The notes under the pieces were generated by a model. The model did not search any database, was not told where the DNA came from, and saw only the letters and a program-made list of their open reading frames with translations. The position numbers and the translations under genes are program-made. Positions 35,333 through 44,736 of a stretch of 64,000 nucleotides of DNA are shown piece by piece; position 1 is the first letter of the stretch; each line of letters starts with the position of its first letter. Source of the DNA: CAKZLS01 sp963771545 (GTDB taxonomy: Bacteria > Pseudomonadota > Alphaproteobacteria > Rhodospirillales > Defluviicoccaceae); assembly GCA_963771545.1 (NCBI GenBank), contig CAVYTX010000002.1, forward strand, positions 310,001 to 374,000, in the 5' to 3' direction.

Positions 35333-36599
35333 CGAAACGCTTGCGCCCGGGTGTTTTTCAAGGCGGCGCGCCACCCGGCGGGTGTCCTCGAGCGCGCTTG
35401 CGCTGGCGGCGGGTGTTGCGTTCTGCGTCGCTGGCGGGGTGATCGATGCGCGGGCGGCGGAGTGGTTCGTCTCGGGGGAGGTCCGCCAGGACGTCGAATA
35501 CGACGACAACATCGGCCTGGACATCACCAGCGACGAAGTGGTTTCCGATGTGGGCTTCACGAGCTCGATCGTCGCGAACGCCGGCGCGAGCACGCCCAAT
35601 CTGAACATCAGGCTGGACACCCAATTCGACTTCACGGTGTTCCCCAACGAGGACCAGTTGAACTCGAACGATCAATATGTCGTCGTGGGTTCGGACTACC
35701 AGTACGGCAGGAGTCTGTGGGGCGTGGAGGGCCAGTTCGTCCGCGACACCTCCCGAACGAGCGATGTGAACGGAACCGGCGAATTCCTGCTCGATAACAA
35801 GCGGCGGGAGGTCTTCCGGCTCGGACCGTCGTGGTCCTACCAATTGAGCCCGCGCAACAGTCTCGACACCTCCGCCACCTACACCAACGTCAATTACCCC
35901 AACGGGACGTCGGAAGCGGGCGATGGCGCGGGGCTGCGGGACTACGAAGAATATTCCGGCAACGTGGGCTTTACCCATGTGTGGAGCCCCCGGACACAGC
36001 TTCTCGCGTCGCTCGGCGGTTCTTACTACAATTCGAACAAGTTCGGATCGCTGGATAACCAGGTTGTAGGGCTTGCGGTGGGCGCCAGCCACGCCCTGAC
36101 CGAGCGGATTCGAGTGACGGCCACGGCGGGACCATACTTGGCCCACCAGGACTCCCGTGATGCCGATCAAAGCTCTTCCCAAAGCACCACGAACGTGGGT
36201 TACAGCGCCGATGCCAGTATCGGCTATCAGGCCGGCGAACGCACATTCCTGGAAGCGCAATTCACGCGGTCGGCGGAGCCCAATACGTCGACCGGGGACT
36301 TGCAGGATAGGAACGAGATACGGTTGTTTGGAGAGCATAAAATACTAGAAAAGGTTGCAATTAACCTAACCTCAAGGTATTTTGTGCAGGATCAAATTTC
36401 GAGCGATGATTCGAATGCGACCCGGCAATACGCGTCCGTTCAACCCGGTTTCAGTTGGCGTTTAATCGAAGATCTCAGCTTGAATTGCTATTATCGTTTC
36501 CGTTGGCAATATTTGGACGATGTAGACAAAAGCGGAGACTCCAACGCCGTGTACGCCAGATTGATCTATGACCTTCCGCGCTTGTCGACCTCTCGTTAA
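35298..36599 (+). CDS. outer-membrane beta-barrel protein of the XrtA-type EPS cluster
   Basis: 433 aa. ATG 35298 overlaps the export gene by 35 nt; GTG 35379 is an alternative start closer to the signal peptide (SSALALAAGVAFCVAGGVIDARA). The mature part is Asp/Asn/Tyr-rich with alternating aromatic strands (VEYDDNIGLDITSDEV, SWSYQLSPRNSLDTSATYTN, NCYYRFRWQYLDD) and ends in a C-terminal strand VYARLIYDLP, as expected of a roughly 16-strand barrel. Position and type match the outer-membrane protein found in XrtA clusters. Likely the outer-membrane component of EPS secretion. Confidence 0.8.
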   Translation: MSSLFRVSLCSSETLAPGCFSRRRATRRVSSSALALAAGVAFCVAGGVIDARAAEWFVSGEVRQDVEYDDNIGLDITSDEVVSDVGFTSSIVANAGASTPNLNIRLDTQFDFTVFPNEDQLNSNDQYVVVGSDYQYGRSLWGVEGQFVRDTSRTSDVNGTGEFLLDNKRREVFRLGPSWSYQLSPRNSLDTSATYTNVNYPNGTSEAGDGAGLRDYEEYSGNVGFTHVWSPRTQLLASLGGSYYNSNKFGSLDNQVVGLAVGASHALTERIRVTATAGPYLAHQDSRDADQSSSQSTTNVGYSADASIGYQAGERTFLEAQFTRSAEPNTSTGDLQDRNEIRLFGEHKILEKVAINLTSRYFVQDQISSDDSNATRQYASVQPGFSWRLIEDLSLNCYYRFRWQYLDDVDKSGDSNAVYARLIYDLPRLSTSR

Positions 36600-36691
36600 A
36601 AGCCTGGTCGCCAAGCAATCCGGTCGCTGGACACTTCGTCGCTCGAAGCCTGGTTGGTAGACAGTCGCAAAGTCGTCAAGGCAGCAAAGTC

Positions 36692-38453
36692 ATGGATGAA
36701 GAAGTCAAGACACCACAGGAATACCTGGCGATCGCAAAACGGCGCAAGTGGCATTTCGTTGTGCCGGCGCTGGGCGTTTTCCTGTTGTCGGCGCTGATCG
36801 CTTTTCTCCTCCCATCGGTGTACCGGTCCGCGGCCGTGGTGCTGATCGAAGAGCCCGACGTGCCGCGGGAGCTGGTGTTTTCGACCGTCACCAGCTATGC
36901 CGATCAGCGCCTCCAGACCATTTACCAGCGGGCGACGACCACCGAGAATTTAATGCAGATCATCAACAAATTCGATCTGTACCCGGAAGAGCGCGAGGTG
37001 TTGCCGGTAACCGAGGTGGTGGACAACATGCGCGAGAACGTCAGCATGGAGCTCATCAGCGCCGATGTCATCGATCCCAAGACCGGGCGTCCGGGTCAAG
37101 CGACCATCGCGTTCAGCCTGGCCTTCGAGCATGAGAATCCGGCGATCACGCAGAAGGTCGCCAGCGAGCTTGTCACGCTTTATTTGGCCAAGAACATCCA
37201 ATCACGAGAGGAAACAGCCAGGGAGACCTCGGATTTTCTCGAAAAAGAGGCCGATCAGCTCGAGGCGGAAATCGCCGATCTGGAGCGGCAGCTCTCCGAG
37301 CTGAAGGAAAAGAATCTGGGCAGCCTGCCGGAACAGCTGCACTACAACATGCAGCTGATCGAGCGGGGCGAGACCGAGCTGCGAGATCTGGAGCGGCGGG
37401 CGCAGGCCCTCCGGCAGCAGAAAATCTACATGCAGTCCGAGCTGTCCCAGGTGAGCCCCTTTGGGTCCTACCAGGCGGGTGGTGTCCCCGTGCTGAGCGC
37501 CACCGATCAGCTCAAGGCCCTGCGGACGCAGTTCATAACCATCTCCGGGAGATATGGGCCGGAGCATCCCGACGTGGTGAAGCTTCGCCGAGAAATCCGG
37601 GCGCTCGAGCAGGAAACGGGCGCGGGCCCCGATCCGGCGTTGATCCGCGCGGAGATCCGCAAGGTTCAAACGGACCTGGCCGTCGCCCGGCAACGATATG
37701 CCGAGAGTCACCCGGACGTCGTCAAGCTCAAGCGCCAGCTTTCCGCGCTGCAAGAACTCGTTGGCGGCGGCGGGACAGGCGTCGAGCCGGCCCCGGAGCA
37801 CTCAGAACGCGGACAATCCGCTGTACATTCAGATGAGCGCGCAGATGCAATCGGTCAGCTCGGAACTGGCCGCGGTCGAGGAGCAGAAACTGCGGACAAA
37901 GGAAAAGCTCGCCGAGTATGAAGAGAGGATCATGGCGATCCCGTTGGTGGAACGCGAGTACATGCGCATCATGCGCGAGCTCCAGAACGCCAATGGCAGT
38001 TACCAGGATGTCAAAAGCAAACTGACGACGGCGATGCGCGGCGAGGAGTTGGAGGCGGAGCGTAAAAGCGAGCGCTTTTCCTTGATCGAACCGCCGCAAC
38101 TTCCCACCGATCCCGCTTCGCCAAACCGGGTCGCAATCGTCATGCTGGGTTTTATTCTGTCGCTGGGCGCGGGCGTGGGCGGCGCCGCATTGAGCGAAAT
38201 GCTGGATCAGTCCGTGCACAATTCGAAGCAACTCGCGGCCATTACCGGGGCGGCGCCGCTGGCGGTCGTTCCCTACATCAGGACCCGGGACGATACCATA
38301 CGGACATGGCGGCGAGCCGCCACCTATGCCGCCGCCGCTTGCGTGGTGTTGGGCGTGGGCCTGACGTTTTTCCACTACAATATTAAACCGCTGGACGTGT
38401 TGTGGTCGGTGGCGCAGCGGCGTCTCGATACCATCCTCGTCCAATACTTCTAG
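36692..38453 (+). pseudogene. Wzz-type polysaccharide chain-length determinant (XrtA-associated), frame broken by one extra base
   Basis: From ATG 36692: a cytosolic start EEVKTPQEYLAIAKRRK, membrane segment 1 (FVVPALGVFLLSALIAFLLPS), then the Wzz domain and a long coiled coil (EKEADQLEAEIADLERQL). At about 37799 the frame slips; removing one C joins GVEPAPE to TQNADNPLYIQM and continues through a GNVR-type region and membrane segment 2 (VAIVMLGFILSLGAGVGGA). A third hydrophobic stretch follows before the end at 38453. The corrected protein is about 586 aa. It sets EPS chain length together with the downstream tyrosine kinase. The intact second half argues for a base-call insertion. Confidence 0.85.
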
Positions 38454-38483
38454 TTGATCGCCAGGCGACAAAGGGTCCGACCA

Positions 38484-39311
38484 GTGGAAAAAATCCAAAA
38501 GGCGCTTGAGAAAGCTCGGCAGCAGCGGGGTGAAGTGTTGGGGACGCCGTCAGTGCCCCGCCCGCGGGATCGGTCGTCCGCGCGGGTTCCGGCCCGGGAT
38601 TTGAAGGCGCCGATCGCCTATTGCGAAACCCGGGTGGCGAAGACGGAAAGCCATGCGCTGCGTCAAAAACGGGTGATCGCCGGCGCGCCACAGGAGCACT
38701 TGGCCGATGCGTTCCGGATTCTCAGGACCCAGGTTCTGCAGAGAATGTCGTCCCAGCATCATTCCACCCTGGCCATCACCAGCCCCAATCCGGAGGAAGG
38801 CAAGTCGCTGACCTCGGTGAATCTGGCGATCAGTCTGGCCATGGACGTCAACCATACGGTGTTGCTGGTTGATCTCGATCTGCGCCGCCCCAGCGTCCAT
38901 GATTTCTTCGGCATCAAGCCCGAGGTCAGTCTGACCGACTATCTGACGGGGGAGGTGGCGCTTTCCGATTGCTTGGTCAATCCGGGCATAGAGCGCATGG
39001 TTGTTCTTCCCGCGGCCCGGCGGGTGGGCAATTCTTCCGAATTGCTGTCGTCGCCGGAAATGGTCGCCTTGGCGCGGGAGCTGAAGACGCGGTATCCGGA
39101 CCGGCTTGTGATCTACGATCTTCCGCCGCTGCTCGCGACCGACGACTCGTTGGTCTTTCTGCAATACGTCGATGCCTGCCTGCTTGTCGTGGAAGAAGGC
39201 GAAACCAGTATAGACAATATCCGCAAGAGTGTCGAATTGCTAAAAAACTGCAATTTGATCGGAACGGTCTTGAACAAATCCAAAAACGTTGAGAAAAGTT
39301 ATTATTATTAG
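38484..39311 (+). CDS. tyrosine autokinase of the XrtA-type EPS system (BY-kinase)
   Basis: 275 aa from GTG 38484 (VEKIQKALEKARQQR, the usual N-terminus of this family; a TTG 30 nt upstream is less likely). Walker A variant SPNPEEGKSLTSVNLA, Walker A' LLVDLDLRRP and Walker B LVIYDLPPLLA mark a bacterial tyrosine kinase. The C-terminus KSYYY is the autophosphorylated tyrosine tail. It works with the preceding chain-length protein to control polymerisation. The stop TAG (39309-39311) shares its last base with a dispersed palindromic element. Confidence 0.92.
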   Translation: MEKIQKALEKARQQRGEVLGTPSVPRPRDRSSARVPARDLKAPIAYCETRVAKTESHALRQKRVIAGAPQEHLADAFRILRTQVLQRMSSQHHSTLAITSPNPEEGKSLTSVNLAISLAMDVNHTVLLVDLDLRRPSVHDFFGIKPEVSLTDYLTGEVALSDCLVNPGIERMVVLPAARRVGNSSELLSSPEMVALARELKTRYPDRLVIYDLPPLLATDDSLVFLQYVDACLLVVEEGETSIDNIRKSVELLKNCNLIGTVLNKSKNVEKSYYY

Positions 39312-39574
39312 TACCGACTTTCACAATTCCGTGCCCCATGTGACGGTCTTCCGAGGTCGTCCGGCCAGGCGCGGGGCGCGCCGTGATGCTGGAGCATCAC
39401 AAGCGGCGCGCAACGCCGCCGGGGGCCTCGGAGGACCGCCCGAAGGGTCGCTTTTCCCGCGTCCTCGGGGCGTCGACGGCGCTTGACGATGCTCCGGCAT
39501 CGTCGGCGCACCGCCTCCTGCCGAGGACGCGGGAAAAGCGATCACATGGAGTATGGAATTGTGAAAGTCGGTAC
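39311..39574. repeat. dispersed palindromic element, copy C
   Basis: 264-bp element with terminal inverted repeats of about 32 bp (39311-39342, 39543-39574; outermost GTACCGACTTTCACAATTCC). Internal perfect 20-bp arms (39449-39468 and 39521-39540; CGCTTTTCCCGCG, TCCTCGG) surround exactly 52 nt. It also contains the hairpin module shared with copy B. It sits between the tyrosine kinase and the ATPase of one operon and starts on the kinase stop codon. Confidence 0.85.
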
Positions 39575-39659
39575 TAGATGCCCGTAAAGCATATTTGGCG
39601 ACATATCACTGATGCCATCGGGCGCGAAAACCGATCCATTTCATGGCGGATGCAGCAGC

Positions 39660-40583
39660 ATGTATGAAGCTTATTATGGGTTTCGCGAGAAGCCGTTTTC
39701 GCTCATCCCCGATCCCGGTTTTCTATATCTGAGCCATAGTCACAAGATGGCGCTGACCCTGCTCGAATATGGCCTCACCCAGCAAACGGGTTTCGTGGTG
39801 ATCACCGGAGAGGTGGGATCCGGGAAGACGACGCTCGTCCGCAGTTTGCTGAATAGCGTCGAGGATGAAATCCACATCGGTCTGATCACCAATCCGCATC
39901 ATTCGTTCGGCGAGTTGCTGCAGTGGATCTGCCTCGCGTTCGAACTGGAATACGAAGGCAAGACCAAGGTCCAGCTCTATCAGCGTTTCATCGAGTTTCT
40001 CATTGAACAGTATGCGTCCGGCCGGCGGACGGTCCTGATGATCGACGAGTCGCAAAATCTCGATATCGAGACCTTGGAAGAGCTGCGCATGCTTTCGAAC
40101 GTGAACTCCGACAAAGATTTTCTGTTGCAATTGGTCATGGTTGGTCAGCCGGAACTCTTGGAAAAACTAAGAAGGCCGGAACTGCGCCAGTTCGTACAAA
40201 GGATCGGCGTTGACTATCATCTCAAGCCGCTTGATTGCCGGGATACCATTGAATACATCCGGCATCGAATCGTTGTCGCCGGCGGGGACCGGGATATCTT
40301 CGACGATTATGCGTGCGGCGCGGTCTTTTATTTTTCCGGTGGCATTCCGCGGCTGATCAACGTGCTGTGTGATTTGACGCTGGTGTACGGGTACGCGGAA
40401 GACAAGGCGCGGGTCGATATCGATACGGTGCTGGAAGTGGCGAAAGCGCGGGCCAGCACCATGCTCGGATACCTGCCCGAGGACCAGGCGAATAAATCGC
40501 GCGATGAAGTCAAAAAGATCGTGATCAAAAATCTGTCCGTGGAAGGCGGCGCGGAAAAGCGCGGTAACAAGATGGCGAGCTAA
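39660..40583 (+). CDS. XrtA-type EPS system-associated AAA ATPase (ExeA-like)
   Basis: 307 aa from ATG 39660 (an in-frame ATG at 39642 and a start at 39612 are less conserved). It opens MYEAYYGFREKPFSLIPDP, the hallmark of this family. Walker A is GEVGSGKTT, Walker B TVLMIDESQNLD, and the arginine region QRIGVDYHLKPLD. A short C-terminal tail lacks the peptidoglycan-binding domain of ExeA. In XrtA exopolysaccharide loci this ATPase accompanies the export, barrel, chain-length and kinase genes; its exact job is unknown. The insertion of repeat copy C separates it by 348 nt from the kinase. Confidence 0.9.
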   Translation: MYEAYYGFREKPFSLIPDPGFLYLSHSHKMALTLLEYGLTQQTGFVVITGEVGSGKTTLVRSLLNSVEDEIHIGLITNPHHSFGELLQWICLAFELEYEGKTKVQLYQRFIEFLIEQYASGRRTVLMIDESQNLDIETLEELRMLSNVNSDKDFLLQLVMVGQPELLEKLRRPELRQFVQRIGVDYHLKPLDCRDTIEYIRHRIVVAGGDRDIFDDYACGAVFYFSGGIPRLINVLCDLTLVYGYAEDKARVDIDTVLEVAKARASTMLGYLPEDQANKSRDEVKKIVIKNLSVEGGAEKRGNKMAS

Positions 40584-40691
40584 ATTTTGTGCCAGTGACG
40601 AAAATTTAGAATTTTCGTCCGATGATGTGTCTTAGACGTCCACTGCTTATTCGTCTCCCGCCCACCCATAATAACCAACGCGATCGCATTC

Positions 40692-41900
40692 ATGGATAGA
40701 CCCGCAAGAAAAATCACGGTGCTCGGTCTCGGGTACATCGGCTTGCCGACGGCGTCGCTGCTGGGCACCAAAGGATACAAGGTCCACGGCGTGGACACTT
40801 GCGCCGAGGTGGTCGACACCATCAACAAGGGCCGGATTCACATCGTCGAGCCGGACCTGGATATCCTGGTGAAATCGGCGGTGCAATCGGGGAATCTGAC
40901 GGCGTCGCTGGAACCGGCGGACGCCGACGTATTTATCATTGCCGTCCCGACCCCCCTGACCGCGGACCGTACGCCCGATCTATCGCATGTGGAAGCGGCG
41001 GCGCGCGCGATCGCGCCCTTCGTCAAGCCGGGAAATCTGGTGCTGCTGGAGTCCACCAGTCCCGTCGGAACCACCGAGCATCTGGTTGCAAAAATTCTCC
41101 GCGAGGCGGGGCACGCGGTCGGCGACGATGTGTTCCTCGCCCACTGTCCGGAACGGGTGCTGCCCGGAAAAATTCTGACCGAGCTGGTTCACAACGATAG
41201 GATCGTGGGCGGCGTCAACGAAGCGTCCACCGACGTGGCCGCGGACTTCCTCTCGGAGTTCGTGAACGGAGAGGTGTTCAAGACGACGGCCGCGACCGCC
41301 GAAATGGCGAAACTGGTCGAAAACGCCTACCGGGACGTCAACATCGCGTTCGCCAACGAAATCTCGATGGTCGCCGAGCGGGCCGCCATCAATCCTTGGG
41401 ATCTGATCCGGCTGGCCAACCGTCACCCCCGCGTCAACATCCTCCAACCGGGGCCGGGCGTGGGCGGGCACTGCATCGCCGTCGATCCCTGGTTCATCAT
41501 CCACGGGTATCCGGACGACGCGCGCCTGATCCGAACGGCGCGCGAGGTCAACGATCGAAAACCCGAATGGATCATCGAGAAAGTCAAACAGCGAGCGGGC
41601 AAGTTCAGGAACCCGGTGATTGCCTGCCTCGGGCTGGCTTTCAAGGCCGACGTCGACGATCTGCGGGAATCCCCCGCGCTCCAGATCGTGCGCGCGTTAC
41701 GGGACTCGGCGGTGGGCGAGATCGTGGTCTGCGAACCGAATGTCGGCCAAAGTCGGGAATTCCCGCTGATCTCCATGCAGGAGGCTATCGACCGCGCCGA
41801 TATCGTTCTGGTGCTGGTCGACCACAAGCAGTTTCGCGCGTTGAAGGCATGTGAACTCAAGGAAAAGGTCCTGATGGATACCCGCGGCGCCATTCACTGA
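40692..41900 (+). CDS. wecC: UDP-N-acetyl-D-mannosamine dehydrogenase (WecC type)
   Basis: 402 aa. N-terminal Rossmann motif VLGLGYIGLPTA, central STSPVGTTE, and the catalytic Cys261 in GPGVGGHCIAVDPWFI. The C-terminal UDP-binding domain includes CLGLAFKADVDDLRESPA. The WecC branch is indicated by the HCIAVDPWFI context, as opposed to the UDP-glucose dehydrogenase form. It oxidises UDP-ManNAc to UDP-ManNAcA, a sugar precursor for cell-surface polysaccharide, which fits its place after the EPS cluster. No epimerase WecB is present in the window. Confidence 0.88.
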   Translation: MDRPARKITVLGLGYIGLPTASLLGTKGYKVHGVDTCAEVVDTINKGRIHIVEPDLDILVKSAVQSGNLTASLEPADADVFIIAVPTPLTADRTPDLSHVEAAARAIAPFVKPGNLVLLESTSPVGTTEHLVAKILREAGHAVGDDVFLAHCPERVLPGKILTELVHNDRIVGGVNEASTDVAADFLSEFVNGEVFKTTAATAEMAKLVENAYRDVNIAFANEISMVAERAAINPWDLIRLANRHPRVNILQPGPGVGGHCIAVDPWFIIHGYPDDARLIRTAREVNDRKPEWIIEKVKQRAGKFRNPVIACLGLAFKADVDDLRESPALQIVRALRDSAVGEIVVCEPNVGQSREFPLISMQEAIDRADIVLVLVDHKQFRALKACELKEKVLMDTRGAIH

Positions 41901-41956
41901 TAGATTACACGAAGAGCCTGCAAAACGGATCGTCCAAATTACCCGAGTGAGGCTGA

Positions 41957-44632
41957 CTATAAAACCAGCGTCACCTCGACCACGTCTTCTTCGGGGACTT
42001 TGTGGCCGGTGAAGCCCATGCCGTAGACCAGATCGAGCATGCGTTTGTTGTCGCGCAACACTTGGCCGACAATGTGCTTGGTGCCGCGCGAACGGCAATA
42101 ATGAACCATCTTGTCGAGCAGTTTCCAGCCGAGCTTCTGCCCCTTGAGATCGGAGCGCACGAGGATCGCGTATTCGGCCTTGTCGTTGTGGAGGTCGGTG
42201 ATGGTCCGGACCACGCCGAGGGTTTCGAGGCCGCCGCCATCCGGGGCCGGCGCCGTGGCCACGAAGGCCATCTCCCGATCGTAGTCGATCTGGGTCAGCC
42301 GCGCCATTTCCGAATGCGGCAGTTTGCTGACCAGACCGAAGAACCGGAAACGGATATCCTCCGACGTGACCTTCGAGAGAAACTCGTAATGCTTCGGCTC
42401 GTCCTCCGGCCGAATCGGCCGCAGCAAGACCTTCCGGCCCGAGACGAGCTCGAACTCCTCTTCCAGGTCCTTCGGGTACGGGCGAATCGCCATCCTGCGC
42501 CGCGCCGTTTCGGCGACGGCGGCGAGGCGCACGCGCGCGTCGACCGCCAAAACGCCGGTGTCGTCCACGAACAGCGGATCGATGTCCAACTCCACCAGTT
42601 CCGGAAGGTCCACGATCATCTGCGAGACCTGAACGAGGGTCAGGCAGAGCGCGCCGATGTTGGCCGGCGGCCGGTCGCCGTAACCCTGAAGGAGGCGGGA
42701 AATTCGTGTTCCCGATATCAAATCGTGGGCGAGGTTCATGTTGAGTGGAGGCAGCGCCACGGCGCGGTCACCGAGAACTTCGCCCTCGTGGCCTCCTTGT
42801 CCGAATGTGATCACGGGTCCGAACACCGGGTCCTCGAAGATACCGATGCCGACTTCGTGCGCACCGGGACGCACCACCATTCTTTCAACGGTGAAGCCGG
42901 TTATGGCGGCCTCGGGTTTTTTTCTGCCAATGGCGGCCAGCATGGTCTCCGCGGCAACCTTGACCGCGTCGGGCGTATCGAGAGACAGCTCGACCCCCCC
43001 GATCGCGGCTTTGTGCACGATATCGGGAGACAGAATTTTCAAGGCTACCGGAAAGCCCAATTCGCGGGCGGCCGCCACCGCCGCATCGGGTGTTTCCGCG
43101 ATCCGCGCTTCGGCGGTGGGAATCGCGTGGGCGTCCAGGATGGCCATGGCGTCCTGGCCATCGATCGTCCACCGACCGGCGGCGAGGGCGTCTTCGATGA
43201 TCCGGCGCGCGGCGCCGGTGGCGGGGCTGAATTCCGCCGGTTTGGACGGCGGCGTCTGCATCAGCATGTCCTGATTGCGCCGGTAACGCACCATGTGCAT
43301 GAAGGCTTTCACCGCCTGGGTCGCGGTATCGTAGGTGGGAATGCCCGCATCGGCGAACACGCGGCGGCCGGCCACCTGTTCGCCGCCCATCCAGCATGTA
43401 AGAACGTTGCCGCGCCCATGCAGGGCCGCATCCGCCACCGCTTCCGCCGCGCGGGTGCTGGATGCCATCGCCGTGGGCGCGTGCAGGACCATGACCGCGT
43501 CCACGTCTCTCGGTTCGAGCAAGATCTTGACCGCTTTCGCGTAGTGATCCGCCGGGGCGTTGCCGCTCAGGGTGACCGGGTTGGCCTGTGGCCAGCCGGC
43601 GGCCACCATCGGAGCCAGCTTTCCGATTGTCTCGGGGGACAGTTCGGCCAAGCGGCCTTCGTTCAGAACCAGCGCATCGATCGCCATGACGGCGACGCCG
43701 CAGCTGTTGGTGACGATCGCCAGTTGTTCTCCCTTGAGGGGCCGCGTCCGGCCGAGGGTTTCGACGGCGGCGAACAGTTCGCTGAAGCTATAAACCCGCA
43801 GCATGCCGGCGCGCCGAATGGCGGCGTCGAAGACGTTGTCGCCGCTCATCCGAACGCCGCTGCGCGCCTCCGTGAGGCGTTGCGCCTGCTCCGCCCGCCC
43901 CGCCTTGATCACCAGGATCGGTTTGTTCCGGCTGGCGCCGCGACCCGCCGACATGAACGTGCTGCCGTCGCGGATGGTCTCCACATAGAGCAGGATGGAG
44001 CGGGTCTGCGGCTCGCTGCCCAGGTAGTCGAGGATGTCGCCGAAGCCCGTATCCCCCGTATCGCCGAGCGAAACGAAATGGGAAAAGCCGATGCCATGGT
44101 CGTGGGCCCAGTCGAGCACCGTGGCGGAAATCGCCGACGATTGCGACACGAACGCAAGTTTGCCGGCGCGCGCCGAGGTATGGGCGATGCTGGCGTTGAG
44201 GCCGCCGCTGGGCACGATAACGCCGAGGCCGTTGGGTCCGACCATCCGCACCCCGTAGGCGCGCGCGGCCGCGAGAGCGGCGTCATGGTACGCGCTCAGG
44301 CGAAGGGACGTGGCCGGTACCGTCGCCTCGCTCATGACGATGACCGCGCGTGTCCCCTTTCTCGCGAGCGCCTCGATGGTGGCCGGCACGGCGCCTTGGT
44401 GCGCGCAGATCACGGCCAGATCCGGCGTTACCGGGAGGGCCTCGATGTCGGGGTAGGCGAGCACCCCGGCAACGGCCTTTTCCTCGGCGCTGACCGGCAT
44501 GATGGGGCCGTCGAAACCGCCGCGCAGCAGGTTGTGCATGACAAGGCTGCCTGGGACTCCCACGCGGTTGCTGGCGCCAATGACCGCCACCGACGTGGGG
44601 TGGAACAGTTTCTTGAGATGATGGATCGGCAT
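41957..44632 (-). CDS. Pka/Pat-type protein lysine acetyltransferase (NDP-forming acyl-CoA synthetase domains + GNAT)
   Basis: 891 aa from ATG 44632, very close to E. coli Pka (886 aa). Residues about 1-460 are the CoA-binding and ligase-CoA domains (FHPTSVAVIGASN, VGPNGLGVIVPSGGLNASI, VSQSSAISATVLDWA), about 480-710 an ATP-grasp domain (FPVALKILSPDIVHKA), and the last 160 a GNAT domain (LLRPIRPEDEPKHYEFLSKV; LGWKLLDKMVHYCRSRGTKHIVG). It acetylates metabolic enzymes such as acetyl-CoA synthetase. It lies 104 nt downstream of an adenylate cyclase on the same strand, notable because cAMP controls this enzyme class in other bacteria. Confidence 0.92.
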   Translation of the reverse strand: MPIHHLKKLFHPTSVAVIGASNRVGVPGSLVMHNLLRGGFDGPIMPVSAEEKAVAGVLAYPDIEALPVTPDLAVICAHQGAVPATIEALARKGTRAVIVMSEATVPATSLRLSAYHDAALAAARAYGVRMVGPNGLGVIVPSGGLNASIAHTSARAGKLAFVSQSSAISATVLDWAHDHGIGFSHFVSLGDTGDTGFGDILDYLGSEPQTRSILLYVETIRDGSTFMSAGRGASRNKPILVIKAGRAEQAQRLTEARSGVRMSGDNVFDAAIRRAGMLRVYSFSELFAAVETLGRTRPLKGEQLAIVTNSCGVAVMAIDALVLNEGRLAELSPETIGKLAPMVAAGWPQANPVTLSGNAPADHYAKAVKILLEPRDVDAVMVLHAPTAMASSTRAAEAVADAALHGRGNVLTCWMGGEQVAGRRVFADAGIPTYDTATQAVKAFMHMVRYRRNQDMLMQTPPSKPAEFSPATGAARRIIEDALAAGRWTIDGQDAMAILDAHAIPTAEARIAETPDAAVAAARELGFPVALKILSPDIVHKAAIGGVELSLDTPDAVKVAAETMLAAIGRKKPEAAITGFTVERMVVRPGAHEVGIGIFEDPVFGPVITFGQGGHEGEVLGDRAVALPPLNMNLAHDLISGTRISRLLQGYGDRPPANIGALCLTLVQVSQMIVDLPELVELDIDPLFVDDTGVLAVDARVRLAAVAETARRRMAIRPYPKDLEEEFELVSGRKVLLRPIRPEDEPKHYEFLSKVTSEDIRFRFFGLVSKLPHSEMARLTQIDYDREMAFVATAPAPDGGGLETLGVVRTITDLHNDKAEYAILVRSDLKGQKLGWKLLDKMVHYCRSRGTKHIVGQVLRDNKRMLDLVYGMGFTGHKVPEEDVVEVTLVL

Positions 44633-44736
44633 GGACGGGCCTTGCCTCGCGTGGTGAGGAGTCAGCGCAATTTTACATGTCCGGGATCGCCGCACAACCG
44701 CAAATGCTGCGTCGCAGCATCAGGGGTTGGGAATTC

